Shown: positions 25,054-34,437, counted from the stretch's first letter. The stretch is 64,000 bases of DNA from Aphodovivens avicola (GCA_018712515.1 DVGW01000022.1:62001-126000), one strand, 5' to 3'. Notes: generated by a model not told the origin, from the sequence alone. Program-made: numbers and translations.

Positions 25054-25701
25054 ATGCCCGATCCGAATCTCTTCCGCCTGCGCGTCGAGTACTGCAAGCA
25101 GGGGCGCCTGGCGCTGCTGTCGCATCTGGAGATCGCCCGCGCCTTGGAGCGCGCGGTGCGCCGCGCCGACCTTCCCTTCGCGGTGAGCCAGGGGTTCAGC
25201 CCCCATATGAAGATCGCGTTCGGCTCGGCGCTGCCCGTCGGCGTGGGCAGCACGTGCGAGATCTTCGATTTGCAGATGACGCGCTACGTGGCGCCCGAGA
25301 AGGCGCTCGCGGCGCTGCAGGCGGCGAGCGTGCCCGACCTCATGCCCTACGATTGCCGCTACATCGGACCGCGTGACGCCGCCGCGTCGGTGGCCTATCC
25401 GGTGGCGGCGTACCGCGCCGAGCTGTCGCGCGCTCCCGAGGGCGGGCTTCCTGTTCCCGACGAGGTGCGCGTCGTGCGCAAGAAGAAGGAGAAGGTGATC
25501 GCGGTCGCCGACTACCTGGCGGCCCCGCTTGCCGTCGACGGTGCCGACGTCACGTTCGAGCTCGAGGCCAAGCCCACCGGCAGCCTGCGCCCGGACGTGC
25601 TGCTCGCTGCAACCCTCGAAGCGTACAACGCCGCGCATCCCGACGAGGAGCCGCTTCGCGTCGTCTCCACCACCCGCACCGCCCAGCGTGCGATGCGGTA
25701 G
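25054..25701 (+). CDS. DUF2344 (TIGR03936) radical-SAM-linked protein
   Basis: 215 aa. Starts RLRVEYCKQGRLALLSHLEI, with ERAVRRADLPFAVSQGFSPH and KIAFGSALPVGVGSTCEIFD, the family signatures. It always accompanies the TIGR03960 radical SAM protein (fused in some genomes), which supports a shared but undefined function. RBS GGGGGAGG lies before ATG 25054. The last gene of the run that begins at mreB. Confidence 0.9.
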   Translation: MPDPNLFRLRVEYCKQGRLALLSHLEIARALERAVRRADLPFAVSQGFSPHMKIAFGSALPVGVGSTCEIFDLQMTRYVAPEKALAALQAASVPDLMPYDCRYIGPRDAAASVAYPVAAYRAELSRAPEGGLPVPDEVRVVRKKKEKVIAVADYLAAPLAVDGADVTFELEAKPTGSLRPDVLLAATLEAYNAAHPDEEPLRVVSTTRTAQRAMR

Positions 25702-25860
25702 CGGCAGGGCGGCCGCTCCGTCCTCCGACGCTGCCCCGCGCCGCACGGCGGAAGGGCCGATCGTCCACACTTCAGGGCCTATCGGCCTTATGTGCGCCTC
25801 TTTTTCCTGAGCGTGGGTACGCTGTCCTTCGAAGGCTTCGAGGTGAAAGGGGCGAGGGAG

Positions 25861-26361
25861 ATGGCGGATTTCGGTGAGATGGTTCTGCTGCACTGCGTGT
25901 GCACGCTCGATGACGGGACGGTCGCCATCGATACGAAAGCCGCCGGGGAGCCTCTCAGGGTGCGAATCGGATCATCCGCCCTTCCTTCAGCGGTCGAGAT
26001 GGCGGCGGCGAACCTGCTTCCGGGTGGTACCGCACAGGTGTCCCTTGACCCTGATCAGGCGTTTGGCGTCTATGACGAATCGCTTGTGTTCCGGGTTCCG
26101 CGAAACGCGCTGCCGCATGCGGATGAGCTTTCGGTCGGCGGGCGCGTCCTCGTGGAGACCCCTGCCGGAACCGCGGATGTCGAGGTGGTCGCCGTCGATT
26201 CCGAAAGCGTCGTCGTCGATTGCAACCACCTGTTCGCGGGGAGATCCGCCCGCTACGATATCGAGCTCGTCGCGTTGGTCCACGATTCGGCCATCCATCG
26301 CGAGCTGCATCCGGCGGGATGTGCATGCGGTTGCGACAAGCTCAAGGCGCAGATCGGCTGA
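25861..26361 (+). CDS. SlyD-like FKBP-type peptidyl-prolyl isomerase, copy 1
   Basis: 166 aa. FKBP-type folding helper with an inserted chaperone flap. Core patterns: VLLHCVCTLDDGT, DPDQAFGVYDESLVFRVPRN and VVVDCNHLFAGRSARYDIELV, comparable to the ...DHNHELAG...F stretch of SlyD. The tail HPAGCACGCDKL has three Cys and a His and may bind a metal such as nickel. ATG 25861 with GGGAG is preferred over an open frame to 25792. A clear paralog lies at 32988, on the other side of the molybdenum-enzyme genes. Confidence 0.85.
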   Translation: MADFGEMVLLHCVCTLDDGTVAIDTKAAGEPLRVRIGSSALPSAVEMAAANLLPGGTAQVSLDPDQAFGVYDESLVFRVPRNALPHADELSVGGRVLVETPAGTADVEVVAVDSESVVVDCNHLFAGRSARYDIELVALVHDSAIHRELHPAGCACGCDKLKAQIG

Positions 26362-26400
26362 TGGGCTTCCGCTCGGTCGGGCGAAGGAGGGGATCGGACA

Positions 26401-26781
26401 ATGTGCTATGCGGCGTCATGCGACCCTCGGTGCGGGAAATGCCGACCGAGGCGCATCGTCGAGGCTGCGTGCCCCGCTTGCGGACATCGCGCCTCGATCA
26501 CGCGCGAAGAATTCCTGATCCTGTTCGATCTTCCTCATAAACGCAACGTGATGGAGGAGAAGCTCCTCGAGCGCGGCGGAGTGGAGCGTCCCGCATGTCC
26601 GATGTGCGGAGCGGATATGATGGATGCGTTCCGCGCGGCGGTGCCTCCCAAGCCGTGCCGTGCGAATCGGGTCGTCTGCGGGTTCCCGTGCGGCCGCTGC
26701 AACGATCCTTTCAAGGAGGGCCGTCTTCCCTGTCCTACGATGGTGCCTGTGGGGAAGCTGCCCGCACCGCCTGGGGAATGA
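26401..26781 (+). CDS. Small Cys-rich zinc-ribbon-like protein, unknown
   Basis: 126 aa with 13 cysteines, many as pairs: CGKCRPRR, CPACGHR, CPMCGAD and CGFPCGRC, suggesting two or three zinc ribbons. I do not recognise the family. It lies 39 bases after the FKBP gene and 63 bases before the sensor kinase, all on one strand, so it may belong to the same unit. Confidence 0.6.
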   Translation: MCYAASCDPRCGKCRPRRIVEAACPACGHRASITREEFLILFDLPHKRNVMEEKLLERGGVERPACPMCGADMMDAFRAAVPPKPCRANRVVCGFPCGRCNDPFKEGRLPCPTMVPVGKLPAPPGE

Positions 26782-26844
26782 GGGCCGACGACGCCGCGGG
26801 AGGCGTGAACGGGGACCGATGGGATGCGAAGGGACGGGTGAGGA

Positions 26845-27978
26845 ATGCGCTACGATCGTTTCGAGGTGCTGGCGGCGTTTTGCAAAGCTGCCGAGTGGGC
26901 GGCCGACCCCGATCTGGTCTACCGCAGAATAGTGCGCACCGCCGCGCGTTATCTGGAATGCGAGTCTGCCCACATCCATCTGCTGGAATTCGACGGCTAC
27001 AATCTGATGCGCTGCGCCTCGTATTTCGACCCGTCCGTCGAGTCGACCGAAGAGCATATGTCGCTCACCGCCGATGTCGGTCGCATGGCGAGCCTTGTGG
27101 ATTCCGCGGACCTCATCATCATGGATTACCTGCATCCTCATGATCAGGACGTCATTCCCGATCTCATACGTGAGATCGGCTTGGAAAGCGGAGTGAGCAT
27201 CCCCCTCGACACTTCCTCCGGCGTGGTGGGAATGCTGACGCTGGGCTATAACCGGGCGTTTCCCTGGAGCGAGGGCGACTACGGCTTCTTGCTTGAGCTG
27301 GGACGCGCGCTCGGCGCTTTGATCCAGCGCATCCAGATGTCGAAGAAGGATCTTGAGTTGCAGATGCTGCGGGAGCGCAAGCGCCTGAGCAGCGAGATCC
27401 ACGACACCGTATCCCAGATGGTGAGCGCCCTGGCGCTGCATGCCGATATAGCTGCCGAGTGTCTCGACGAGGAGGACCACGCAGGCGCCGAAAAGGAGAT
27501 GGGCGTCGTGGCGGATCAGGCGCGCCAGATCACGAAGATCCTGCGCCAGGAGATGCTCTCGCTGCGCGAGTCCATCGAGGGCGAAGGCGATCTCGAAGCG
27601 GATATCGTCGGCATCCTCGAGCGCTTCGAGGCCCAATGGGGCTGCGAGGTCGTCTTCTCCAAGGAGGGGGATGCCGAGACCATCGTGTCTGAATACGCGC
27701 GTCTCCAGCTGTCGCGAATCGTCAACGAATGCCTCCAAAACGTTGTCCGCCATGCACGTGCGACTTCGGTCTCGGTGAGGTTGCGGCGCGAGAACGGTTC
27801 GGCCGTGCTCACCATCGCCGATGATGGCGTCGGTTTCGATCCGGCGTCCGTTGCGCCCGAGCGCCTGGGTATCAAGATCATGCGCGAGCGTGCGGCATCG
27901 ATAGGCGGTTCGGTTTCTCTGGAATCGGGCGATCGCGGCACGACGGTCGCCATCAAAGCGCCTATCATGGTGAGATGA
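26845..27978 (+). CDS. Cytoplasmic GAF-domain sensor histidine kinase (NarL/LuxR-type partner)
   Basis: 377 aa, no membrane helices. Residues 1-165 look like a GAF sensor domain (ILECESAHIHLLEF-type start; VSIPLDTSSGVVGMLTLGYN). The HisKA_3 dimerisation helix has the phosphorylated His186 (RLSSEIHDTVSQMVSAL), and the ATPase domain has NECLQNVVRHA and DDGVGFDP. It is followed at once by a LuxR-type response regulator. A soluble ligand or redox signal is likely; control of the adjacent molybdenum enzyme is inferred from position. AGGA lies very close to ATG 26845, so the true start may differ slightly. Confidence 0.9.
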   Translation: MRYDRFEVLAAFCKAAEWAADPDLVYRRIVRTAARYLECESAHIHLLEFDGYNLMRCASYFDPSVESTEEHMSLTADVGRMASLVDSADLIIMDYLHPHDQDVIPDLIREIGLESGVSIPLDTSSGVVGMLTLGYNRAFPWSEGDYGFLLELGRALGALIQRIQMSKKDLELQMLRERKRLSSEIHDTVSQMVSALALHADIAAECLDEEDHAGAEKEMGVVADQARQITKILRQEMLSLRESIEGEGDLEADIVGILERFEAQWGCEVVFSKEGDAETIVSEYARLQLSRIVNECLQNVVRHARATSVSVRLRRENGSAVLTIADDGVGFDPASVAPERLGIKIMRERAASIGGSVSLESGDRGTTVAIKAPIMVR

Positions 27979-28024
27979 GCCGCAACGCGGCCGATTGTCT
28001 GTCCGCGACAGGGATGGGGGAGCT

Positions 28025-28711
28025 GTGGGGGATACGCCGTCGAGGATACTGCTCGTCGATGACCAGGTGCTCTATCGCGAGGCCGTGCGCAGCCTCATCG
28101 ACCGCTGGTCGGAGTTCGAGGTGGTGGCCGAGGCGTCCGACGGTGCCGAGGCGGTCGAGCTCGCCTGCGCGCTCAAGCCCGATCTGATCCTGCTCGACGT
28201 CCGCATGCCCAAGATGGACGGGGTCGAGGCGACGCGACGGATCATCAGGCACGTCCCCGATGCCAAGATCGTCATGCTCACCGTCGAATCCGACAAGGAT
28301 CACGTGTTCGAGGCGCTCCAGAACGGCGCGCGGGGCTACCTGCTCAAGGACACCCCGGCGCGCAAGCTCCACGATCGCCTGCGCAGCGTCGTCCAGGGCG
28401 AGATGGCGCTTTCCGAATCGGTCACCGCGCCGGTTGTGGACGAGTTCGCGCGTTTGCGCGCGTCGGCCGGGTGCGCTGCCTCCGACGGAGGGGCGGTTTC
28501 CCGTCTGCGCGAGGACGCCGCAAGGCTGTCCGAGCGCGACAAGACGATGCTGCGCCTGATCGCCCAAGGCAAGACCAACGAGGAGATCGGCGCCGAGCTC
28601 TACCTGAGCGTCGGCTCAGTGAAAAAGCAGCTCAGCTCCCTCATGCTCCAGCTTGGCGTTGACAATCGCGTCCAGCTCGCCGTCTACGCGGTGAAGGCGG
28701 GCCTCGGCTAG
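28025..28711 (+). CDS. NarL/LuxR-family response regulator
   Basis: 228 aa. Receiver domain with acidic pocket (RILLVDDQVLYREA), phosphorylated Asp58 (LILLDVRMPKMDG), then the LuxR helix-turn-helix (LSERDKTMLRLIAQGKTNEE, IGAELYLSVGSVKKQLSSLM). GTG 28025 after GGGGGAG is chosen; TTG 27995 is an alternative. Forms a two-component pair with the kinase upstream and probably regulates the molybdenum-enzyme genes that start 325 bases downstream. Confidence 0.92.
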   Translation: MGDTPSRILLVDDQVLYREAVRSLIDRWSEFEVVAEASDGAEAVELACALKPDLILLDVRMPKMDGVEATRRIIRHVPDAKIVMLTVESDKDHVFEALQNGARGYLLKDTPARKLHDRLRSVVQGEMALSESVTAPVVDEFARLRASAGCAASDGGAVSRLREDAARLSERDKTMLRLIAQGKTNEEIGAELYLSVGSVKKQLSSLMLQLGVDNRVQLAVYAVKAGLG

Positions 28712-29035
28712 GTTTTCGCCGCCGATCGCCTCTTTCCGCCGGCCGCGCTCATGTGATCTGTCCGCCCGAGCGCATCCGTCCTCGCGCGCTCCGGCTCGGC
28801 CGTCCGCTGCCGCTTGCCGCCCGAATGCGAGCGCTTCATGCCGCATACCTGCCGTTCGCCGTCCGATCGTAGCCACTTGGCCACGCCGATAGGGGCCGAA
28901 GGCGGATTACCGCGCGCCCCTTTCCTCCGTATTCTTTTCCCAGGCAGGGCTTCCCGTGCGCCGTCGCGCCAAAGAGGCGGCGGGCGTCGAAAGGGTTGCC
29001 CGTAAACCTCAAGACGGGAGAGGAGAGGAGAGTTG
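28712..29035 (+). other. 324-bp gap upstream of the molybdenum-enzyme operon
   Basis: No gene, terminator or clear promoter is seen. The last 20 bases are purine-rich (GGGAGAGGAGAGGAGAG) and form a long ribosome-binding region before ATG 29036. This is the expected place for binding sites of the response regulator, but none can be named. Confidence 0.5.
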
Positions 29036-31756
29036 ATGAGCGAGCTTAAGACGACCGTGCAAAGCATCGCATGCGGAGGTACGGGCGGCGACTTGACCTA
29101 CGTCGACTCGAAGGATGGGAAGATCGTGCGCATCCGTCCCATCCACTACCTGGACACCTACACCGAAGAGGAGCTTGAGCCCTCGATGTGGGAGATCAAG
29201 GTGGGGGACAAGGTGTTCCGGCCGAGCTACAAGGCGCTGCCGAACTACTTCGCCCTGGCGTACAAGAACCGCGTGTACTCCAAGAACCGCGTGCGTTATC
29301 CCTTGAAGCGCGTGGACTGGGAGCCGGGTGGCGATCCGTCAAAGATCAACGCCGCCAACCGTGGCAAGTCCAAGTACGTGCGCATCAGCTGGGACGAGGC
29401 GCTCGACATCATGGAATCCGAGATCAGGCGCATCATCGACACATACGGCGCGTACTCGGTGCTGACCATCGGCGAGGACGGCCACCGCGAGTCCAAGAAC
29501 CTGCATTCTGGCGGCGGCATGCACTCCACGCTGATGAGCAAGCTGGGCGGCTACACCCGCGAGGTGCGCACGCCCGACTCCGTCGAGGGCTGGTACTGGG
29601 GCGCCAAGCACTTCTGGGGCAGCGGCTGCAACAAGGGCTTGGGCATGCCCGCTCCTCCGCAGACCGGCTACAATCCCTGGCACGTGCTGCGCGACATCTC
29701 CGAGCATTCCGATATGATCGCGTTCGCCGCAGGCGACTGGGAGCTCACGCAGAACTACGCCTCCCAGCTGTGGTCGCGTCTGCTCAAGTTCTGGGAGGAA
29801 TGCGGCAAGAAGTTCGTCGTGATCGATCCGTTCTGCAACTACACGGCATGCTGCCATGACTACAAGTGGATCCCGATTCTGCCCAACACCGACGCGGCGC
29901 TCGACTTCGCCGTCATGTACGTGTGGTTCACCGAGGGCCTCTACGACAAGGAGTACTGCGACACCCACACCGTCGGCCTGGACAAGGTCAAGGCCTACGT
30001 GCTCGGCACCGACGAGGAGGGCATCCCCAAGACGCCCGCCTGGGCCGCCGAGCGCACCGGCATCCCCGAGTACACCATCAAGGCCTACGCGCGCAACCGC
30101 GCCCGCTTCACCACGGCATCGGTGCACTTCAGCTCCGGCGCCATCAAGGGCCCCTACAGCTTCGAGCCCGGCCGCACCCACGCCTACCTGCTTGGCCTTC
30201 AGGGCCTGGGCAAACCCGGCGTCCAGCAGGCGTATATGAACTCCTCGCTCATCGGCAAGGAGACCATCGCCCGCTCCACCTCGGCGCCGTTCTCGATGTC
30301 CAACCAGTGCCGCATGTTCTATCCCTCCGAGCAGAAGATCCCGCGCACGATGATCGCCGAGGCGCTGCTGAACGGCAAGGCGGAATGGTACGGCTCGCCT
30401 GCCATCGTGTATGTTGAGACCTCTGAGCAGTTCGAGAAGAACACCTATCCCACCACGCCCGAGACGTACCTGGCGGCACTGGGCTCTGTTTCGCCCGAGA
30501 TGGCCCGCGCCCAAGGAAAGAGCGTGGAGGAGCTTCAGGCGGCTTTGGACTACAAGAAGCAGCATATGCCCAAGTTCGAGAAGATCCACATGCTGTGGTC
30601 CGAGAAGCCCTGCAACATGAACTGCTGGGACGGCGGCTTCCGCTACCAGGACGCCATCCGCACCGACGAGGTCGAGTTCTTCGTGACCAACCACCAGTGG
30701 CTCGAGAACGACTCCCTCTTCGCCGACCTGGTGCTTCCGGTCACCACCTGCATCGAGGACGACGATATGATGGGCGGCTCGATGGTCGTCTCGATCCGCT
30801 CCGCCGCGATCACCCCTCCGGGCTGCGACCGCGTGGGCGAGGCCAAATCCGACTTCGAGATCGCCTGCGAGCTGGGCGAGCGCTTCGGCGTGCGCGACCA
30901 GATCGATATGGGTATGACCTACGCCGAGTGGCGCCAGTTCGAATTCCAGAATTCGCGCCTGGGCGAGGAGATCACCTTCGAGGACCTCAACAAGAACGGC
31001 TTCTACTTCCCGCATCAGGATCCTGATCAGGACAAGCTGCCCGCCGGCATGAGCGGCTTCTACTACGACCCCGAGAACTGGCCGCTTGACACCCCCACGG
31101 GTAAGCTGGAGTTCTGGAGCGAGGCGCTTGCCGAGAACTTCCCCGACGACAAGGAGCGCACGCCCATGGCCCGCTGGACCATCGGCGGTTCCAAGGAGGA
31201 CGGCTGGTCGCATGACGAGACGCTGTGGGGCGAGCGCTGCAAGGACTACCCGCTGCTCATCGTCGCCAACCCCGGCCGTTGGCGCGTGCATGTCCAGGGC
31301 GACGACATCAAGTGGTTCCGCGAGATCGAGACCTGCAAGGTGAAGGGTCCCGACGGCTACCTTTACGAGCCGATCTGGCTGAACCCCGTAGACGCCGAGG
31401 CTCGCGGCATCGAGGCGGGCGACATCGTGAAGCTGTTCAACGACCGCGGCACGATCCTGTTCGGCGCGCGCATCTCCGAGCGCGTGATCCCCGGTGCAGT
31501 CGTGGTCAACAAGGGCTCGCGCGTCGATCCCATCGCGCCGCATCTGGATCGCGGTGGCGCGGCCAACCTGATCAGCCCCGAGAACCAGGTGTCCAAGAAC
31601 TGCCGCGGCTTCGCCGTCAGCGGTTACCTGGTCGAGGCGGCAAAGGTCACCAAGGAAGAGTACGACGGCTGGAAAGCCGACTACCCGGATGCGTTCGAGC
31701 GTGACTACGATCCCGCGATCGGCATCAACTACAACTCCTGGGTTGTCGAGCAGTAG
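29036..31756 (+). CDS. Molybdopterin oxidoreductase, pyrogallol-phloroglucinol transhydroxylase-like large subunit
   Basis: 906 aa, DMSO-reductase superfamily, no Tat signal, and no N-terminal [4Fe-4S] motif. It resembles AthL of Pelobacter acidigallici transhydroxylase, and the companion gene encodes an AthS-like subunit with the diagnostic C-terminal domain. TPDSVEGWYWG places D181-S182 where AthL has its active-site Asp174 and Mo-ligand Ser175; H150 may match His144 (alignment by eye). Residue 183 is Val, where AthL is recalled to have Trp. Known relatives move or remove ring hydroxyls of polyphenols. The substrate here is unproven: pyrogallol-like, or a catechol as in Eggerthellaceae dehydroxylases. 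Confidence 0.83.
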   Translation: MSELKTTVQSIACGGTGGDLTYVDSKDGKIVRIRPIHYLDTYTEEELEPSMWEIKVGDKVFRPSYKALPNYFALAYKNRVYSKNRVRYPLKRVDWEPGGDPSKINAANRGKSKYVRISWDEALDIMESEIRRIIDTYGAYSVLTIGEDGHRESKNLHSGGGMHSTLMSKLGGYTREVRTPDSVEGWYWGAKHFWGSGCNKGLGMPAPPQTGYNPWHVLRDISEHSDMIAFAAGDWELTQNYASQLWSRLLKFWEECGKKFVVIDPFCNYTACCHDYKWIPILPNTDAALDFAVMYVWFTEGLYDKEYCDTHTVGLDKVKAYVLGTDEEGIPKTPAWAAERTGIPEYTIKAYARNRARFTTASVHFSSGAIKGPYSFEPGRTHAYLLGLQGLGKPGVQQAYMNSSLIGKETIARSTSAPFSMSNQCRMFYPSEQKIPRTMIAEALLNGKAEWYGSPAIVYVETSEQFEKNTYPTTPETYLAALGSVSPEMARAQGKSVEELQAALDYKKQHMPKFEKIHMLWSEKPCNMNCWDGGFRYQDAIRTDEVEFFVTNHQWLENDSLFADLVLPVTTCIEDDDMMGGSMVVSIRSAAITPPGCDRVGEAKSDFEIACELGERFGVRDQIDMGMTYAEWRQFEFQNSRLGEEITFEDLNKNGFYFPHQDPDQDKLPAGMSGFYYDPENWPLDTPTGKLEFWSEALAENFPDDKERTPMARWTIGGSKEDGWSHDETLWGERCKDYPLLIVANPGRWRVHVQGDDIKWFREIETCKVKGPDGYLYEPIWLNPVDAEARGIEAGDIVKLFNDRGTILFGARISERVIPGAVVVNKGSRVDPIAPHLDRGGAANLISPENQVSKNCRGFAVSGYLVEAAKVTKEEYDGWKADYPDAFERDYDPAIGINYNSWVVEQ

Positions 31757-31771
31757 GAGGGGAGAGAGACC

Positions 31772-32551
31772 ATGTCGAAGATTTTCTACGTCGATCTGCA
31801 GAAATGCACCGGCTGCCACAGCTGCCAGATCGGCTGCAAAGACGAGCATTGCGGCAACAGCTGGCTGCCTTATGCGGCCGAGCAGCCCGAGATCGGCCAG
31901 TTCTGGTGCCGGGTGGACGAGAAGGAGCGCGGCGCGGGATCGCACGTGCGCGTGTCCTACGTACCTAAACTCGGCGTCCAGACCGACGCCATCCGCGACT
32001 ACGCTCCGGAGGTTCTGATGGAGCGCGAGGACGGGCTCATCGTCATCGATCCCGAGAAGGCCAAGGGCCGCAAGGATCTCGCCGACAAGTTCGACGGGGT
32101 GTATTGGAACGAGGAGCTGCAGATCCCCCAGGGCTGCACGGGCTGCGCGCACCTGCTCGACGATCCCGACTCGCCCATCCGCATTCCGCGCTGCGTCGAC
32201 AACTGCCCGGTGGGTGCTCTGCAGTTCGGCGATGAGAGCGAGTTCGACCTGAGCGACGCCGAAGTGCTCGAGGAAGGGTCCCGCGTGTACTACAAGGGAC
32301 TGCCCAAGACCTTCATCGCCGCCACCGTGTACGACCCCGATGCGATGGAGGTCGTGGAGGGCGCCAAGGTCACGGCGAAAAGCGCCGAAGGCACGTTCGA
32401 GGCCGAGACCGACATCTGGGGCGACTTCTGGCTCAAGGAGATCCCGGCAGCCGAGTATACGGTGACCATCGAGAAGGACGGCAAGTCCAAGCAGCTCGAG
32501 GTGTCGACGCTCGAGAAGGATCAGGGCCTGCCCGACATCGCCCTGGCGTAG
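31772..32551 (+). CDS. Transhydroxylase-like small subunit: 4Fe-4S ferredoxin with Ig/transthyretin-like tail
   Basis: 259 aa. N-terminal ferredoxin part with CTGCHSCQIGCKDEHCG, then CTGCAHLLD and CVDNCPVGALQFGDE, enough Cys for three [4Fe-4S] clusters. The last 85 residues (TFIAATVYDPDAMEVVEGAK onward) form a carboxypeptidase-regulatory or transthyretin-like beta domain, as in AthS. That domain separates it from ordinary DmsB-type subunits. 15 bases after the large subunit with RBS GGAGGGGAGAG; clearly one operon. Confidence 0.88.
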   Translation: MSKIFYVDLQKCTGCHSCQIGCKDEHCGNSWLPYAAEQPEIGQFWCRVDEKERGAGSHVRVSYVPKLGVQTDAIRDYAPEVLMEREDGLIVIDPEKAKGRKDLADKFDGVYWNEELQIPQGCTGCAHLLDDPDSPIRIPRCVDNCPVGALQFGDESEFDLSDAEVLEEGSRVYYKGLPKTFIAATVYDPDAMEVVEGAKVTAKSAEGTFEAETDIWGDFWLKEIPAAEYTVTIEKDGKSKQLEVSTLEKDQGLPDIALA

Positions 32552-32654
32552 CGTTGCGCGCCAGGCGTTAGCGGCAAGGCGGTTTCGATGTCCGCCGGGC
32601 GCGTTCGCGATGCGGGCGCGCCCGGTGCGGCGCGATGGACGAGGAGGAATGGGG

Positions 32655-32954
32655 ATGGAGAATGCCGAGCGCGTCCGGTCGTATTGCGAGCGGAAGGGCA
32701 TCCGCCCGGTCCCCATCTGCGGGATCGACGAGTTCCCCCTCGTTCTCGATGGGGCAGACGGCCGCCGCTACACGGAGGTGAGGGGCAACGTGTGGATGGA
32801 CGTCGCAGGCGAAGGGGATGTCGCCTATGTGGGCACGTCCCGCCACGGAGGGCACATCACGTTGCGGCCCCTGTTCGTGAAGATCGACGGCGGCTGGAGA
32901 AGCGCGATGACCGGCGAGCCGTCGGATTTCGGAAGTTGGAAGACGGCGCGGTAG
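32655..32954 (+). CDS. Small conserved-looking protein of unknown function
   Basis: 99 aa, starts MENAERVRSYCERKGIRPVP. Contains FPLVLDGADGRRYTEVRGN and ITLRPLFVKIDGGWRSAM; a beta-rich fold is likely. I do not recognise the family. AGGAGG lies 8 bases before ATG 32655. It sits between the molybdenum enzyme and an FKBP gene, same strand. Confidence 0.6.
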   Translation: MENAERVRSYCERKGIRPVPICGIDEFPLVLDGADGRRYTEVRGNVWMDVAGEGDVAYVGTSRHGGHITLRPLFVKIDGGWRSAMTGEPSDFGSWKTAR

Positions 32955-32987
32955 CGGTCTCGCCGTATGGCTAGAAGGGAGCCTCCC

Positions 32988-33410
32988 ATGCTCAAAGACG
33001 GGCAGACGGTCAAGGTGGATTTTGTCGGCAAACTCGCCAACGGGGCCGAGTTCAGCAACTCGCATCTGGTGGGCGAGCCGCTCCGCTTCACCTTGGGCCA
33101 AGGCGTCATGCTCGCGGCGTTCGAGGAGACCGTGCGGGCCATGGACGTGGGGCAGCGTGTGGAGGTGCGCATCCCCGTCGATAAGGCGTACGGCCCCTAT
33201 GACGAATCCCTTGTCGAACGCGTCCCCGTCGCGCGCTTCCCCCATGCCGAAAGCCTGCCGGTGGGCAACTACATCGTGGTGGAGACCCCCGAAGAGTCTC
33301 TGCGCGTGAAGGTGCTCGGCTTCAAGGACGGCTATGTCTACCTCGACCACAACCATGAGCTCGCCGGAGAGGATCTGTATTTCGAGATCGAGCTTTTGGA
33401 CGCCTCGTAG
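32988..33410 (+). CDS. SlyD-like FKBP-type peptidyl-prolyl isomerase, copy 2
   Basis: 140 aa. FKBP core with VKVDFVGKLANGAEF, PVDKAYGPYDESLVERVPVA, then VYLDHNHELAGEDLYFEIEL, the flap-to-core junction typical of SlyD. It lacks the Cys-rich tail of the copy at 25861 but shares long stretches with it (YDESLV.RVP, VETP, LAG). GAAGGGAG precedes ATG 32988. Position suggests help with folding or metal loading of the adjacent enzyme; this is inference. Confidence 0.88.
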   Translation: MLKDGQTVKVDFVGKLANGAEFSNSHLVGEPLRFTLGQGVMLAAFEETVRAMDVGQRVEVRIPVDKAYGPYDESLVERVPVARFPHAESLPVGNYIVVETPEESLRVKVLGFKDGYVYLDHNHELAGEDLYFEIELLDAS

Positions 33411-33456
33411 GAATGAACGATGAGATGGGTTCAATCGAATAGTTAGGTGACGATCA

Positions 33457-33705
33457 ATGTGTTTCAGACCCGCTGAGATATCCATGAAGAAATGCGCCCA
33501 GTGCGGCGCGACCAACAAGCCTGTCGCCACGGTGTGCGCTCAGTGCGGCGCGCCGCTGGACAACCGCAAGATCGACTTCGACGCCGATCAGGCATCGCTC
33601 GATGCCGCCGGCGCCATGCCGCCCGTCATGCCGGGCGCGCCCGCCGCGCCGTCGGCCCCCGGTGCCCCTGTGTCGCCAGGGGCTCCCAAGCCACCCCAGG
33701 CGTAG
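33457..33705 (+). CDS. Small zinc-ribbon protein with Pro/Ala-rich tail
   Basis: 82 aa. One zinc ribbon (CAQCGATNKPVATVCAQCG) and a low-complexity tail rich in Pro, Ala and Gly. ATG 33457 has AGGTG at good spacing; ATG 33484 (MKKCAQCG) is an alternative. Function unknown. Confidence 0.6.
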   Translation: MCFRPAEISMKKCAQCGATNKPVATVCAQCGAPLDNRKIDFDADQASLDAAGAMPPVMPGAPAAPSAPGAPVSPGAPKPPQA

Positions 33706-33844
33706 CGCTTTCGGGAGCTGGAAGCTTCCGGTTCGAATGCCTTCATGACGCGTCGCGTCTGTCCGGCGCGACGACGGACTCCATTTGCGCTCGCTGCCCG
33801 ATTCTCGTGCGGGCCGACGCTCCGATTGCTAAGGAAGGTTCATC

Positions 33845-34387
33845 ATGGTCGAAACCCTGTTGACTAAGTACGGCATCAAGCAGATCGGCTACTACGTCGA
33901 GAGCATCGAGGAGACCGCGCGGGTGATGCGCCAGCGGCTCGGCGCGGGCCCGTTCATCGATTTGGGCGCGAACAAGCCCTCATCCCTGCTCTACCGCGGC
34001 AACGAGTCGAGCACGCTCACGCGCTGCGCTATCGGCAACCTGGGCGACATGCAGCTCGAGCTCATCGAAGTTCTTACCGATGAGCCCGATGTCTACAAAG
34101 ACCTGGGGCATTACGGCATGCACCATGTCTGCATCTGGGTCGACGATGTTGCTGCGGTGAAGGAGGAGTTCGAGCAGGCGGGCATCGAGGCCGCGATGGA
34201 GATGGTGTCGAGCCAAGGCATGCCCGTCATCTATTTTGATGCGCGCGAGCAGCTGGGAAGCTTCATCGAGGTGAATCCGCCTTTGGATCAGTTGGCGGGC
34301 GCTGCCAAAGCGCTGCATGAGAAAGCGACGCCTGAGATGCCTGACGTGCTGCCGATGGAGCAGCTCATGGGCATGATGGGCCGGTAG
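33845..34387 (+). CDS. VOC-superfamily (glyoxalase/methylmalonyl-CoA epimerase-like) protein
   Basis: 180 aa. Two beta-alpha-beta units typical of vicinal-oxygen-chelate proteins: IKQIGYYVESIEETARVM and GMHHVCIWVDDVAAVKEEFE, with likely metal ligands His (HHV), Glu (MQLELIEV) and Glu (GSFIEVN). The first metal position (IGYYV) has no His, so metal binding may be partial. AAGGAAGG precedes ATG 33845. The neighbourhood suggests a role with aromatic or organic-acid substrates; no reaction can be named. Confidence 0.8.
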   Translation: MVETLLTKYGIKQIGYYVESIEETARVMRQRLGAGPFIDLGANKPSSLLYRGNESSTLTRCAIGNLGDMQLELIEVLTDEPDVYKDLGHYGMHHVCIWVDDVAAVKEEFEQAGIEAAMEMVSSQGMPVIYFDAREQLGSFIEVNPPLDQLAGAAKALHEKATPEMPDVLPMEQLMGMMGR

Positions 34388-34437
34388 GAATCCGTCCGGT
34401 ACCGTAGAAGAGGACGGCGTTCGCGCGCCCGACGTTT

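Noticed and set aside
29339..32716. An 1125-codon minus-strand open frame opposite the molybdenum-enzyme genes
   Set aside because: Same cause: antisense of strongly GC-biased coding sequence, with no ribosome-binding site and no domain.
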